DNA from: Gigaspora rosea
Lineage: Eukaryota; Glomeromycota; Glomeromycetes; Diversisporales; Gigasporaceae
Assembly (NCBI GenBank): GCA_003550325.1
Contig: QKWP01001095.1
Span: 1-64,000 of the forward strand
Reading direction: 5' to 3'
DNA length: 64,000 bases
Each line of letters begins with the position of its first letter. Within the stretch, counting starts at the first letter, position 1. Both the position numbers and the translations under genes were made by a program. The notes beneath the pieces are model-generated. The model was not told where the DNA came from and ran no database searches. It was given only the letters and a program-made list of their open reading frames with translations. Shown here in pieces: positions 11,331 to 23,097 of the stretch.

Positions 11331-11783
11331 TTAATAAATAAACTACTTATTGTGATTTGCAAAATGGTTTATTTTTGATCAAATTTGTAGATCACTACAC
11401 ATCTTTACAATTGCATGATTGCACGATTGTACAAACTAATTTTAGCAAGTATAACTGAGTCTAACAAAGATTATAAAAATAATGTGCTCATATTGAATTT
11501 TTGATTTAGAAATCACTTAACAATCACACAATGGGACAACAATCAAATAATTGTATAGGTGAGTGACAATCTATACAGTTTGATTAAAATAAATAATTTT
11601 GCAAATCACAATAAATAATAACAAATTTACAATTAAAACTGGGCATCATTTATGTTTAATATTTTAGAGTAATATTTAAGCAATCTTTTTTTTAAGTTTG
11701 ATTTGTGATTATTTTTGGCCAACTAAGAGAAAATAGTTAACAACCTGTTTTTATCGCGCATCAAATTTTCTAGAAAATGTGTA
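11331..11783. other. AT-rich DNA, nothing recognised
   Basis: No gene or bounded element is visible. Confidence 0.4.
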
Positions 11784-11791
11784 CTTTAAAC

Positions 11792-12173
11792 CAGTGTTGT
11801 CTTGGGACACAGACACGGACAGCGGACAGTCCGGGACGGGACGTCCAGGACATGTCCGCCCAGAATTTTTTTTGTCCCGGACATTCAGCGAATCAACATG
11901 TAATCACCAACCAATAAAATTTGGTGTGCCCCTCGTAAATATTATCATCATTTTTTACATAACCCAAACCAAGGTCTGTATAATTTCGCAATTTGATTGG
12001 TTTTACCCAGCGGACATGTCCCGGACATAGTAGAGACAAAGTTAAAAATTAGTAGGACATTGTCCGTGTACAATATCGTATTGGGACATTATTGCGGACA
12101 TGTCCCAGACGTCCCGTCCTGGACTGTCCGTGTCCCTGTAAAATTGGCGGAATAATGTCCGCGTACATCACTG
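11792..12173. mobile_element. hAT-like GC-rich MITE, 382 bp, perfect 8-bp TSD
   Basis: The target duplication CTTTAAAC is exact on both sides (11784-11791 and 12174-12181). The ends CAGTGTTGT and, inverted, CAGTGATGT fit the hAT CAGTGNTG pattern. Subterminal regions are inverted and carry repeated GGACATGTCC / GTCCGGGACGGGACGTC motifs, strikingly GC-rich against the surroundings. The forward open frame over 11779-12030 is not supported as a gene. Confidence 0.85.
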
Positions 12174-12181
12174 CTTTAAAC

Positions 12182-12629
12182 TGTCTAGATATAACAAACA
12201 TTTTGTAAAATTTTATTGAATTTGTATCTACAATTTTATAAATATATTTATGTATTCTGAGTGAAAATTTGTATTAATTCTATATTCTGGCAACTATTTT
12301 TTTTTTTCTTTATCAATTTACTTCAATATTATTTGCTGTAAGATAGAAATTTGTACTCTTTGAAACAACTTTATAAGATATTGTACTAGTGACTATTGGT
12401 TTGTCATAAATCTAATAAACTATACAAGTATATGACTCGATATTAGCTAAAGATTTTAACTAATTTTCATCCTATATGATATCACCTATATCGGGTCAGA
12501 TGAAGATTGTCATTATCTACTAGTGGTATCATGTGTTACAAGATATAAACAGTGAATCAGTGATGATCAATAATCACTGATTTTTTTTTTTAAATTTCTA
12601 GTTAGTAATATTTTTTTTCTTCCATGCTA
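12182..12629. other. AT-rich DNA, nothing recognised
   Basis: No gene or bounded element is visible. Confidence 0.4.
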
Positions 12630-13860
12630 GGGTCGCCACCGCTTTTTGTCACTTGTTGTATTTTATTGTGTAGCTACTAGTATTGTTGTTGGGTGTCATT
12701 GCCTTGGTGTCGTAGTTTGGTGCCATTTTCTTGGCATCCTTGCTATGGAGTCATAATTTTGGTGTTCTGGATTTTGTTGCCTGTTTGCTTTACTACTTGG
12801 TTTACCGTTTACTTTGCTACCTGTTTGCTGTTTGTTTCACATTGCTTGTTAGTTTGTATTCTTGCTTTGTTGCTTGGTTTGCTGCTTGCTTTATGTCGTA
12901 ATTTCATTGATTATGCATACTTTTTCCTTAATATTAGTTGGAATTTTCGTTTGCTTTTGTCTAGTGTGACTTCACCAATGTGCTGTGTTATATTGTTATC
13001 ACTTAAACCTCGTATAAGTTTCATCATATATTTGCATAGTACAATTTTGTTGTGCTGCATTAGCATCATTTCGCCATTGGTCTGTGCAATTGGGACGTGT
13101 TTTATACGAAGTCTTTTGAGCTAAAGTTGTATTGATCGTTAGAGTAAGGGTTAGGGTTAGTGTGAGTTATTTAGTTAGCAGTTAGGATTGGAGTATTTTT
13201 AGGTAATTTGTAGTTAGAGCAGTTAGGTAATTTGTAGTTTTGGGTTTCTTGTATTTTCGGCTTGTTCTAATGCATCTATTTTTTCTAGTATATTTCTTCA
13301 TTCCGGTTAATAGCGTATTTGGGTAGTTTGTCTTGTCATTTTGGTATGTGAATTTTTTTTATTAGCACTCCTTTTTCTTTCTATAATCAAGCACATCTTT
13401 TCCTGCACATCGTTTGAATTGCACAGTACTTTTATTATTGACATTGCTGCTATTTGAATTGAATGCTTTGGTTTAGTTTATAGTTGTAAATGTTCTAGTT
13501 GTTAGTACCATTTATTAGAGTTGGTTATGTTTATGTAGATTGAGTAGTTTAGATTCGATCAGATAGTATTAATAGTTGATGCTGTAATATGAATAAACAT
13601 TGTATAATTCATTGTATATGCTTAATAAATTCTTGTATGTATATTAATGCCGCAAATAGTGTAATAATCATTATTGTTACGTATATAATAAATTAATTAA
13701 ATGATATAAAATACGTACTTCTGCATCGATTGTGTCGATCACACTAATCATGTGATCTGGGTGTACCATGGTACTTCTGATCTAGCTTCCAAGCCTGCTT
13801 CTGATCTGATTTCTGAACTAGGTGATATCACCTAGGGTGCAAGTTAGCAACAGTCTTGGC
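12630..13860 (+). repeat. Diverged copy of the 6.2-7.1 kb repeat core
   Basis: It starts with degenerate TTTGGTGTCGT-type sequence, followed by GGGTTAGGGTTAG (about 13145), GTAGTTAGAGCAGTTAG, and ends with a TAGGTGATATCACCTAGGGTG palindrome followed by AAGTTAGCAACA. The order matches 6200-7075. An open frame at 12693-13124 is rich in Leu, Cys and Trp and has no conserved motif; I attribute it to the repeat. No Harbinger-like ends were found around this copy. Confidence 0.55.
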
Positions 13861-14303
13861 TAAATATATAAATATTTAATCAATTTATTTTTCAATTATC
13901 AAATACTACATTATATGGGCTAAGACAGTAAGTTATGAGATAAAATATTTATTGATTGAATTGTAAATAAGTAGAAATTCTTTAAGAGATGCCTTATTCT
14001 TCATTGATTTTGTAAAGTAAAAATAGTTCTTTATTTAATTAATAAAAGAAATGAGTTTTTATAGTACGTATGTACGTGTAAAATTTGTAACAATTGTAAT
14101 TCAAAATTTTTGGCTTACATGCATACTACACTGAGATCTGTAGTTGAATAGTATTCTCTAGTATTATAGGTAGCACTATATGGTGTATAAAATTAGTATT
14201 GCTATTGACATACAATACAATATAGTAAATACGGACATAGTGGTAGGAAATAATTAAATAATTAAACATGTATTGGCGATTTATATTTGGATATTACACA
14301 TAG
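13861..14303. other. AT-rich DNA, nothing recognised
   Basis: No gene or bounded element is visible. Confidence 0.4.
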
Positions 14304-14646
14304 ATGTTATACAAATTATGCATGATGATCAACAAACCAAGCACAGATTCAAAAATTGCTATTGAAAGTAGGATACAACAACTACCAAAAAGACTAAGTT
14401 CAGATTTGTTTTTTTACAAACTTGCATTATCATCACAAGAACAAGAAGAAATAGGTGGTCCAAGTTCTTCAAAAAATTTATTGAAGAAAATTGAAGAAAT
14501 TTAAGAAGTTCCTGATACTCCAGCATCTAATGAGAACGAATATGTTTTTAAGCCCAGTGTCAAAAATTTGCATAAATAGGGTTATATCTTTTAATGTAAT
14601 TGTGAACATTCAGCAGTTGAAAAGTTTGATTCAAATTTGGCAGTTA

Positions 14647-15748
14647 GGGAGCTTCCAGAAATCAGCTGATTTTTGTTTACTATGAGCCTACCACCACCTA
14701 CCCACACCTGATATCCTGATTAGCCAATCAGATTTTACGATTATTAAAAAGTTAAATATAACATTTAATTGTAAATAACTTTTGATATACTGGACCAAAT
14801 TTGATGATTTAACTACCAAAATGATCCTCTCAATCAGAGAATTCTAGCGAGCCTGAAATTATTAAAATCCAATCACAGAATCCTGTGATCAGAATAGATT
14901 TGTGTTACTATAAAAGTTCTATAATTTGTTAAATAATTATAACCTATTTAGGGGCATGCCATTTATTACGTAATTTTTACCATGGATACATGGTCAGAGG
15001 TAGTGATCACGTTTATATATTATATTAATCAATCAGTATTAAATAAAATGATTACACCATACATGGGTAGAGGTGGCTACTGAGTAAAAAATATTACGTA
15101 ATAAATGGCACGCCCCTTATAGCAACACAAATTTATTTCGATCTTAGGATCCTGTAATTGGATTTTAACGATTTTGGGCTTGTCAGAATCCTCTTATTGA
15201 GAGGATCATTTTGGTAGTAAAATTATCGAAATTTGCCTAGTAGATAAGAAGTTATTAACAATTAAAAAATAATTTTTAATTGTTAATAACTTCTTATCTA
15301 CTAGGCAAATTTCGATGATTTTACTACTAAAATGGTCCTCTCAATGAGAGGATTCTAATAAGACCAAAATTGTTAAAATCCAATCACAAATCCTAAGATC
15401 AAAATAAATTTGTGTTGCTATAAATAGGTTATAATTATTTAACAAATTATAGAAATTTTATAGTAACACAAATCTATTCTGACCACAGGATCCTGTGCTT
15501 GAATTTTAACGATTTTGGGCTCACTAGAATCCTCTCATTGAGAGGATCATTTTGGGAGTTGAATTATCAAATTTGGCTCAGTAGTTCAAAAATTATTAAT
15601 TATCTAATATTATTAATAAATCTATAATTTTGGACAAAAATAATTTAGCAACTTTGGCCAGAATTATGAAAATTGGGCCGGAATTACACCTGATACTTCA
15701 GCTGACCCACCCACCCACCCAGAAATCAGCTGATTCCTGCAAGCTCCC
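14647..15748. mobile_element. PIF/Harbinger-like element, 1102 bp, inside the transposase
   Basis: The ends GGGAGCTTCCAGAAATCAGC and its inverse (GCTGATTCCTGCAAGCTCCC) are those of the element at 5948-7360, here with a TTA duplication (14644-14646, 15749-15751). Deleting the element and one TTA rejoins the transposase frame (..SNLAV | KDVFDETL..). The interior is a series of alternating inverted copies of the 'gatcctctcaatgagaggat' module (about 14775-14890, 15150-15240, 15270-15385, 15490-15600). A long perfect palindrome is centred near 15270. It has no transposase and contains the 166-bp MITE 14951-15116. Confidence 0.85.
14951..15116. mobile_element. 166-bp GGGGCATGCC MITE, copy 1
   Basis: The ends GGGGCATGCCATTTATTACG and, inverted, GGGGCGTGCCATTTATTACG are flanked by TTA (14948-14950, 15117-15119). 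A second copy of exactly the same length lies at 35842-36007. The internal sequence is closely similar between them (shared ATGGTCAGAGGTAGTGATCAC). TWA duplication and GGGG..CCCC ends suggest a PIF/Harbinger-mobilised MITE. Confidence 0.85.
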
Positions 15749-16593
15749 TTAAAGATGTATTTGATGAAACACTCGATGTGTATACCAATGATGCCAACTT
15801 TTCTGAAACTAGTACTGAATCTGATAAAAAATTTGACGATAACGATAATGTTTTCGAAAACTATTTGGCACCTGATTTTGAAATTCTACAAGAACCCAAA
15901 AATGTATTTAAGAACAATTAATTTATATAGATACTATTATGGATTATGAACTTCAAAATACAGTATAATATATCAGAAGGTGCAATTCAAGTGCTTTTAA
16001 AGTTTATAAAGTTAATACTAATTGTAGTTGGTGGTATTGAATTTAACAACTTTTCTACATCCAAGTGTAAAGTAAACAAAGCACTTGGATTGTCTAACGA
16101 ATTTGTTAGTTTTGTGGCATGTCCTAAATGTTATAAATTATACAAGAAAGAAAAAGTAATAAACTTTAAGCATAATAACCATTGTCGATTATGAGTTGTG
16201 CCCATATAGAATTTTCTAATTTGAAAATTAGAAAAAACAAGATTTGCAGCATCAATTTATTAATGCAATCTAAGTTGTTAGATGAAAAAATCATAAATCG
16301 ACAGAAGTTGATGTTTCCTTATAGCCCAATTAAATACCAATTAGTTAACATGTCACTGTGTCCAGATTTTGAAAATAATCTTCAGCATTGGGTAAATTAT
16401 TCAAGTTTCAATAATATTTTATGCAATATTTATAATAGTGAAATTTGGAAAATCTTTAAAAATAAACTATTTGGCAAAAATTTAGTGCTATTTTTTTGTA
16501 ATAAAAAGGCAAATTCACATTTGGAATTAATAGTAAACCTTGATTGGTTTCAATCATTCGATGATGTATCATATAGTACTAGTGTATTATATG

Positions 16594-17057
16594 AGGACCC
16601 CGAAGAACTCTGATATGACTCAGAGGTTACTAAAAAAGGGGTCGTTTAAAGCCAGGTGCATTCACGTGATATAAAGCCAATTAAATTATCTTTACGGATC
16701 AGCCTGACAAGACAAAAACAAAGAAAAAAAGTAAATAACGCTGAAAATACAAAAAACAAGTGTCTAAACCTGTCTAGGAGCATTAATAAAAAATATTGGA
16801 AAGACAATTTTACTTATAAGTCAAGCTCTAACTCTAACCCCTAACTAACTCTTACCCTAGTTTTAATTAAATAATCAAAAACATATAAACGCACCTGGCT
16901 TTAGCCATTCCCTAAAAAAGGAGATTTTGCATAGAAAATTCATCAAACGTTGCATTTTTATATAGTAAATTTTTAATTTTTAGTTTATTTTATATGCCTA
17001 TTTGGCTGATATTATACAAACTCAGATCTGAGTTGTATTAGAGTTCTTCAGGGTCCT
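16594..17057. mobile_element. hAT-like MITE with perfect 8-bp TSD, host of a nested MITE
   Basis: The exact duplication ATTATATG flanks it (16586-16593, 17058-17065). The ends AGGACCCCGAAGAACTCTG and, inverted, AGGACCCTGAAGAACTCTA agree over about 28 bp. It sits in the Plavaka-like pseudogene and is itself interrupted by the element 16639-16912. Similar AGGACCC-GAA ends occur at 36882-37059. Confidence 0.85.
16639..16912. mobile_element. Nested 274-bp hAT-like MITE, perfect 8-bp TSD
   Basis: The exact duplication TAAAAAAG (16631-16638, 16913-16920) flanks ends GGGTCGTTTAAAGCCAGGTG and, inverted, GGGAATGGCTAAAGCCAGGTG. It lies inside the MITE 16594-17057, which lies inside a dead transposase, so three insertion levels can be read here. 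The open frame 16656-16844 is internal to the MITE and not a gene. Confidence 0.85.
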
Positions 17058-19234
17058 ATTATATGTATCTTTTGTAAATCTGCCATATAACATTCAATTT
17101 AAAAGTGAAAATATATTAGTTTTATGCACATTACCTGGGCTGGATAAAGTGAGTTTGCATAAAATAAACTATTGTCTTTTCCTAATTGTTGACGAATTAG
17201 AGTTCCTTTAGCATGGTGTGATTATACTTGCTGGCAAAACACAAACAAATCCCAAATTCAAAAAAAAGCAATTGCTATTTGTAAAAAATTAAATCAAAAA
17301 ATAGTCTTAAAATTTTGCAAATATATTATCTACAACAATAAGAATATCTACTATTTGTTTAGACAAAGATTATTAATAAAGTTTTTGAGAAATTAATTTG
17401 GGATGTATTTGGGATTTGAGCACGAACAAATCCCAAACTATAGCAATTTGGGATTTTGCCAACATGTATAGGTGTAATACTAAATTTAATAGCTAAGTTT
17501 TCAGAAGGAAGAACGAATTGTGCTGCTTTGATACTAATTTTATATGATATTTCAGCTGCTCAAAACTTACATTAGCATATATTGGCATTAGCATTATGTT
17601 ATCATTGTAAGAAAAGTGCTAATTACATTAATAAACATTTTAATTTCAGCGGTATGCAAAATATAGATGAATGGCTCATTCAAAAAGATTTAGCAGTACA
17701 TCAAAAAAAGGTTCTTGAATGGAGATATTGTAATTCTGATGCTGAAAAAAAGCATTTTGTTAAAGACAATAAAGTTCAATGGTCAGAATTACTTCATCTA
17801 AATTATTTTAATCCTATTCATCATGTTATAATTGATTCTATGCATTGTATTTTTTTGGGCATTGCTATATGGATTATTAAGTGAATATAGATCAATAAAG
17901 GCATATTGACACAAAATATGCTTACAAAAATACAATCCAGGATGAATAGAATCCAAGTTCCATCAGATATCAACAGGATTCCAAAGAAATTGAGAGTGGA
18001 GATGGATTTTCAAATTTTACAGCTAATCATTGGCAAAATTTTTTTACAATTTATGTTACTGTTGCTCTCTGAGAACACTTTAAATAATGATTGGCAAATT
18101 TTAACACAATTTGTAAAAATTTGCCAGATCTTAGTATCCAGAATAATGGAGCATGACCTAATGAATAAAGCTTATGAAAGGTTAATCAATTTGATAAAAC
18201 TTATAAAAAGAAATACGGGCATGAAAAAATTACTCTTAATCTACATCTTTTGCTACATTTATGTAAATATGCACAGGATTATAGTCCACTATATTCCTTT
18301 TGGAGTTTTTTATTTGAAAGGATGAATGAAATTTTAGGGTTTTTGCTGAATAGCTATCGAGAAATAGACCGGAATTAATGCAAAGACTAATTAATAATAG
18401 CTGAATAGGCATTGAAAAATAGAACCTGAATTAATGCGAAGACTATTGAATAATAGTCACATTGTTAGCTTGACAGCTATATCTAAAGTTGAAGGACTTG
18501 AGTTGTTGCCAAATCGATCAGAAGTAGAGTCATTTTCAAATACAAATCAGTTTTTTTCTAATGAAATACGTAGGTTTTTGTTTAATGCGTATAATATTTA
18601 AAAATCTGTTATTACTAGTTCAGAACAATTTCCTGGAGAGTTATTACTACCTCAATGGCAAAAGTTAATAATTCCTGTTAAATTATTGGATTTGCTAGTA
18701 GAATATTATACTGTGGCTTATGAAAATTTAAGTTTTGAAAACATTTTGCTGCCAATCTTGATGACTTAATTATTGTTTCTAACCGGGCGGACCAGTATGG
18801 AAAATGCAGAATATGATCAGAAATATTTGGTTCTGACATGTCTTCTTAGCATGTAAAAAGTTTATTTGTTTTGGTCCAGTTTGTAAATCAAGATGAAAGT
18901 ATTGATTTATATCCCGAACAAGTTCAATATTTCATTAGTCATTCAGTAAATCTGCTGAATGGGTTTATTAAACACAAATTGGTATATATTAAATAGTATA
19001 AGCCTGCAAGTTCAGTGGCAACTTGATTTTATTTTAGTAGCAATGATGATGCCGAAACAAGTAATATTGAACTTTGGGACACTTAATTTTATTTGATTCG
19101 TTGTAAATGCAATATTCCAGTACATAATATTTTTAGTCGATTTATACCATTCAAGTATAAAATATCAGATAGACAAAATTCTTGAGAATATTTAGCTGTA
19201 ATTCCTTCAAATCATAAATTTAATAGTCGTTCCT

Positions 19235-19870
19235 CCCTATAGTCACTAAGTTGTCAGGCCCTAATATAATAATTATAGAAAAGTGTAACTATAAATTCAA
19301 ACCTTTATATAATCACAGTTATATTAAAAATTATAAATGGTGGTTATAAAAATTTTATTAAAAATCAAAATTCTATAGTCTATAAACAAAATATAAATGT
19401 ACATATTGATATTGTTTATAGTATACTTGGTTATTTAAATTAAACATGTGAGTTGTATATAATTAACCAGGATATTTAGTCATATTAATATATGTAAATG
19501 CAAATAATTTTTATGCTCCCAACTAACTGGATACAATTAAATCGTTATAAATTAACTTAAATTAATAACATTAATGTGATTAAATAGTATATCTTATGAA
19601 TAGCTTATTTTAAGAGTAGAGTAAATGACGTTATTTCTATTATAAAACTTATTGTTATAATCATTGGTAACATAAAATTAGTAATACTAATATGAGATCG
19701 AATATTCTAGATATTTTGTTTACTATCAAAAACTGGTTTAACTTGTTTTGTCCCATTACAAAAAAAATTTTCTGTCGCAACTATTGCTAACTTCTTAGTA
19801 TATTTTTTAAAAAAAATTAAATATAAACTATTAAATTTTTATATCAAAATGAAAATTTAGATATTGAAAA
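19235..19870. other. AT-rich DNA after the transposase relic
   Basis: No gene is seen. A fragment CCTCCCTATAGTCACTAAG..GTCAGGCCCTA near 19240-19262 resembles one end of a pogo-like repeat (compare 34885-34910), but I could not find its partner. Confidence 0.35.
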
Positions 19871-20652
19871 TACCGGTATGGTAATATAGAGAAGCTGTCT
19901 AGTTGTCATTCCCCAAGCAACAGGTCTAGAGTTCAAATCCCACTAGAAATGAATTGAAAAATAGGCCTGTGTTATGGTAATATTTGTTCATCGATTGGTC
20001 AGGTATATTACTTGTAACGTTGGTATTACCACTTTGAATAGGAGTATCGGTGCAGTTGTGTAAGTTATACAGACAAATCCAAGGGACCAAAACAATTGAA
20101 ACCCATTTGGCAAGTCCCAGCAAGGAGGTAAGAAAGATTCTCCAATGGTACTACAAAAGACCAGGTTTCAACTAAAGACCAAAGAACCAGAGGAAAAAGC
20201 CCTATAGCAAGAGAGGTCACCAATCTGGCTGCCGGTGTTGTACTGGAGAAAAAGGACCTATGTTTCAGAATTAGATACCAAGAAGAGGGAATCTATCAGG
20301 CACATAAAGCCAGCCCGATCAATCCTTCTGGGCTAACTGGTTTGGTAGTTTGGGAGAGATCGGTAAAGTTTGAAAGAAGGGTTGAATGTGAGTACTAGGG
20401 ATCAGAATGAACCTGTAAGGACAAACGAAACTCACTAGCTAGTTAAAGGTAGAAGCATGAAGTCATGTACATGTCAAGATCTAAGGGGAGCGCCAGAAAT
20501 CACCTGATTTCCATTTACTATAGAGCCTATCCCCCTCCCCCACCTGACTGGTTTAATAGCCAATCAAATTTCGCGTATATTAAATTATTATTAAAAATAT
20601 TTAAAACTTTAATAGTTAATAACTTTTGATCTACTGGTCCAATTTGGATGAT

Positions 20653-20983
20653 NNNNNNNNNNNNNNNNNNNNNNNNNNNNNNNNNNNNNNNNNNNNNNNN
20701 NNNNNNNNNNNNNNNNNNNNNNNNNNNNNNNNNNNNNNNNNNNNNNNNNNNNNNNNNNNNNNNNNNNNNNNNNNNNNNNNNNNNNNNNNNNNNNNNNNNN
20801 NNNNNNNNNNNNNNNNNNNNNNNNNNNNNNNNNNNNNNNNNNNNNNNNNNNNNNNNNNNNNNNNNNNNNNNNNNNNNNNNNNNNNNNNNNNNNNNNNNNN
20901 NNNNNNNNNNNNNNNNNNNNNNNNNNNNNNNNNNNNNNNNNNNNNNNNNNNNNNNNNNNNNNNNNNNNNNNNNNNNNNNNNNN
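20653..20983. other. Assembly gap (331 N)
   Basis: A run of N within the left arm of the Harbinger-like unit, where inverted modules are expected. Open frames drawn across it have no meaning. Confidence 0.99.
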
Positions 20984-21812
20984 GTTTTGAGCTTGTTAGA
21001 ATCCTCTCTTTGAGAGGATCATTTTGGTAGTTAAATCGTCCAAATTGGACCAGTAGATCAAAAGTTATTTACTATTAAATATTATATAGAATATAATAAA
21101 TAATTTTTGATCCACTGGTCCGATTTGGATGATTTAACTACCAAAATGATCCTCTCAAAGAGAGGATTCTAACAAGCCCAAAACTACAAGAATCTAATCA
21201 TAGGATCATAAGATCGATATAGATTTGTGCACTATTACTACATATATAGTATTTATTAAATAAATACTACTAGCTTGTCTTGCGTTGCTTACGCAACGCA
21301 TTAAGGTGTTTTGAACTTTATTGCGTTTACTAACTAAATCTTAAATAAACAATTAAGTTATTGCAAAAAAAGAAAAATATTTAAATACATAATACTCATT
21401 GTCTGAAGCATTAACAAGGACCCACAATTCTAGACAAATTGAAAGCATGTCTATGTAATGTCTAGCAAAAAAAAAACAATAAAAATCGAGAATTTTGGGT
21501 CCCATGAATGTTCTGCAGTCAGTGTAAAACATATAGTAAAAGCTAGCTTTTATTTTTCACTTCGGACCTACATCTGACTCTGATTTCCTAGTATATACCA
21601 TTATCATGCAAGAAGATATGCAATAGTGAATTGTATTCGAAAGTTCCAAAAGTATTTGTGACACATTAAAATACATCAGATTGAAAAATTACTAAAAGCG
21701 AAAGTCTTATTGAAAGTCTTACAAAAATCCTACTAAAAATTAAAAAATTTTACTCTAAGTCCAGAAGTTGAAGGCCAAAAGTTCTGTTGAAGTCTGAATG
21801 GTTCAATGCATT

Positions 21813-22735
21813 TAGGGTCAGAATCAGGCTGGGCTACCCAAGCCTGATCCAAACTGCAAAAAGTTTGGTTAGGCACATAATTATAGTGGGCCAGACTCAC
21901 ACTAAGCCTGAGACAGGCTGGGCCTAATAAAAAGCCAGTTACACTGGTCACAAGCACAGCTCGGTAGTTCTAATTGGGTTTATAGCTGTTTTCATAAATT
22001 CTGAAAAATTTGGCAAACATTGACTTATTTATAACATGAATAATAACTATTTTTTAAGTATAACTTCCCAAATCAGTTACATATAGGGTTTAAACACATA
22101 TAATTTAATATAATAAAAATTTTCATAATAAAATCACCTAAAAATTCATATAATACTAAATATAAATTGTATTTTTACGGAACTGATTCAGGTGGTTATG
22201 CTTGAGGAGTTAACTATTTTATTGCACAGTGTCTTACATACAATCCTGTGCTAATAAATAAATGAAAAAGCATGGGTTGTTACATAAGACCCGTGCAATA
22301 GGTTTTGATTCTGACATAATCATATTTGAATCAAAAAATTGTCCAACCTAAAAAATTTCGCTAAAAAAATTTCACCGCAAGATTAGTGTTAGATTAATTT
22401 AGATTAGAAAGAGCTTTTTAATTTCAAAATTTACAAGTAAAACTTTTTATTAATGTGCAGAAAGCAGTTTAATAGGTAAAATGTTCAGTTATTAAGGATT
22501 TATTGGTTTGTTTTGATTGTTTGTTTCTTTGCATAACACTTAATCTTGAAATCTGATTGGTTAGCAGATTTTTTTAGGTTGGTAATGCTAGGACATTTTT
22601 ATCAAAAATTACCAAATCGACTAATATCCAACTGGTCAATTTTTGTCAGATTTTTAGAATTTATGTAAACAGCTGTAAAAATATTTTTTACTAGTTTTAT
22701 AAAAGCCTGGCCAAACATAGCCCATTCTAGACCCT
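21813..22735. mobile_element. hAT-like non-autonomous element, 923 bp
   Basis: Flanked by the exact 8-mer AATGCATT (21805-21812, 22736-22743), which is itself a palindrome. The ends TAGGGTCAGAATCAGGC and, inverted, AGGGTCTAGAATGGGC are similar. The subterminal left part carries GGCTGGGCTACCCAAGCCTG and the right AGCCTGGCCAAACATAGCCC. No transposase is visible. The minus-strand open frame 21733-21957 crosses the left end and is therefore not a gene. Confidence 0.65.
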
Positions 22736-22849
22736 AATGCATTTAACTAAAATAAATTTTGAAACAGGATGATGTAAGTTACATTTAGCATTAGACAATA
22801 GGTATAAAAAAAAATATTGATATCCATGAGTTCAGGCAAATATAACTTA

Positions 22850-23050
22850 AGTTACAACTTATCAATAGTGGGCAGATTCATAATTTTGGTAGTAGGTGTG
22901 TGTTCATAATTTCAATTGGATTTACAACTTTAGTAGTAGTAAGTTAATAATTTTAATAGTGGTGGGCTTATGATTTTCAATTAGGTAGCTTCATGATTTC
23001 AGTAATGAGAAGGTTAGTGATTTTAATATGTGAATTGATGACTTTAAGAG
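22850..23050 (+). repeat. Diverged ~30-bp minisatellite
   Basis: Imperfect repeats of TTCATAATTTTAGTAGTGGTGGG-like sequence. No coding sense. Confidence 0.5.
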
Positions 23051-23097
23051 TAAATAGATTTATATTTAAATTCATAATAGTGGAAAGTTTATTATTT

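Larger units (their letters stand above)
14304..19250 (+). pseudogene. Decayed Plavaka/Tnp2-like DNA transposon transposase
   Basis: Coding remains run left to right in changing frames, with several inserted elements. Recognisable stretches, in order: an acidic region across 15750-15920; a zinc-ribbon-like VACPKCYKLYKK at about 16108-16150; a segment reading ILVLCTLPG then INYCLFLIVDELE (about 17110-17205); YHCKKSANYINKHFNFSG then VQWSELLHLNYFNPIHHVI and DSMHCIFLG (17590-17870); and FWSFLFERMNEILG then NSYREI (about 18295-18365). This order is that of fungal Plavaka (CACTA-like, Tnp2) transposases, where the usual motifs are RWSELLRLPYFDP, DPMHNLFLG and FERFNGILG. Many stops and frameshifts make it non-functional. 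The terminal repeats of this element were not found. Confidence 0.75.

Noticed and set aside
17234..17462. A further inverted-repeat insertion with TGGCAAAA ends in the Plavaka-like relic
   Set aside because: It may be real (the transposase sequence is interrupted here), but the inverted ends are under 10 bp and I could not define a target duplication.
20626..21030. Open frames across the N run
   Set aside because: They exist only because N was translated as unknown residues.
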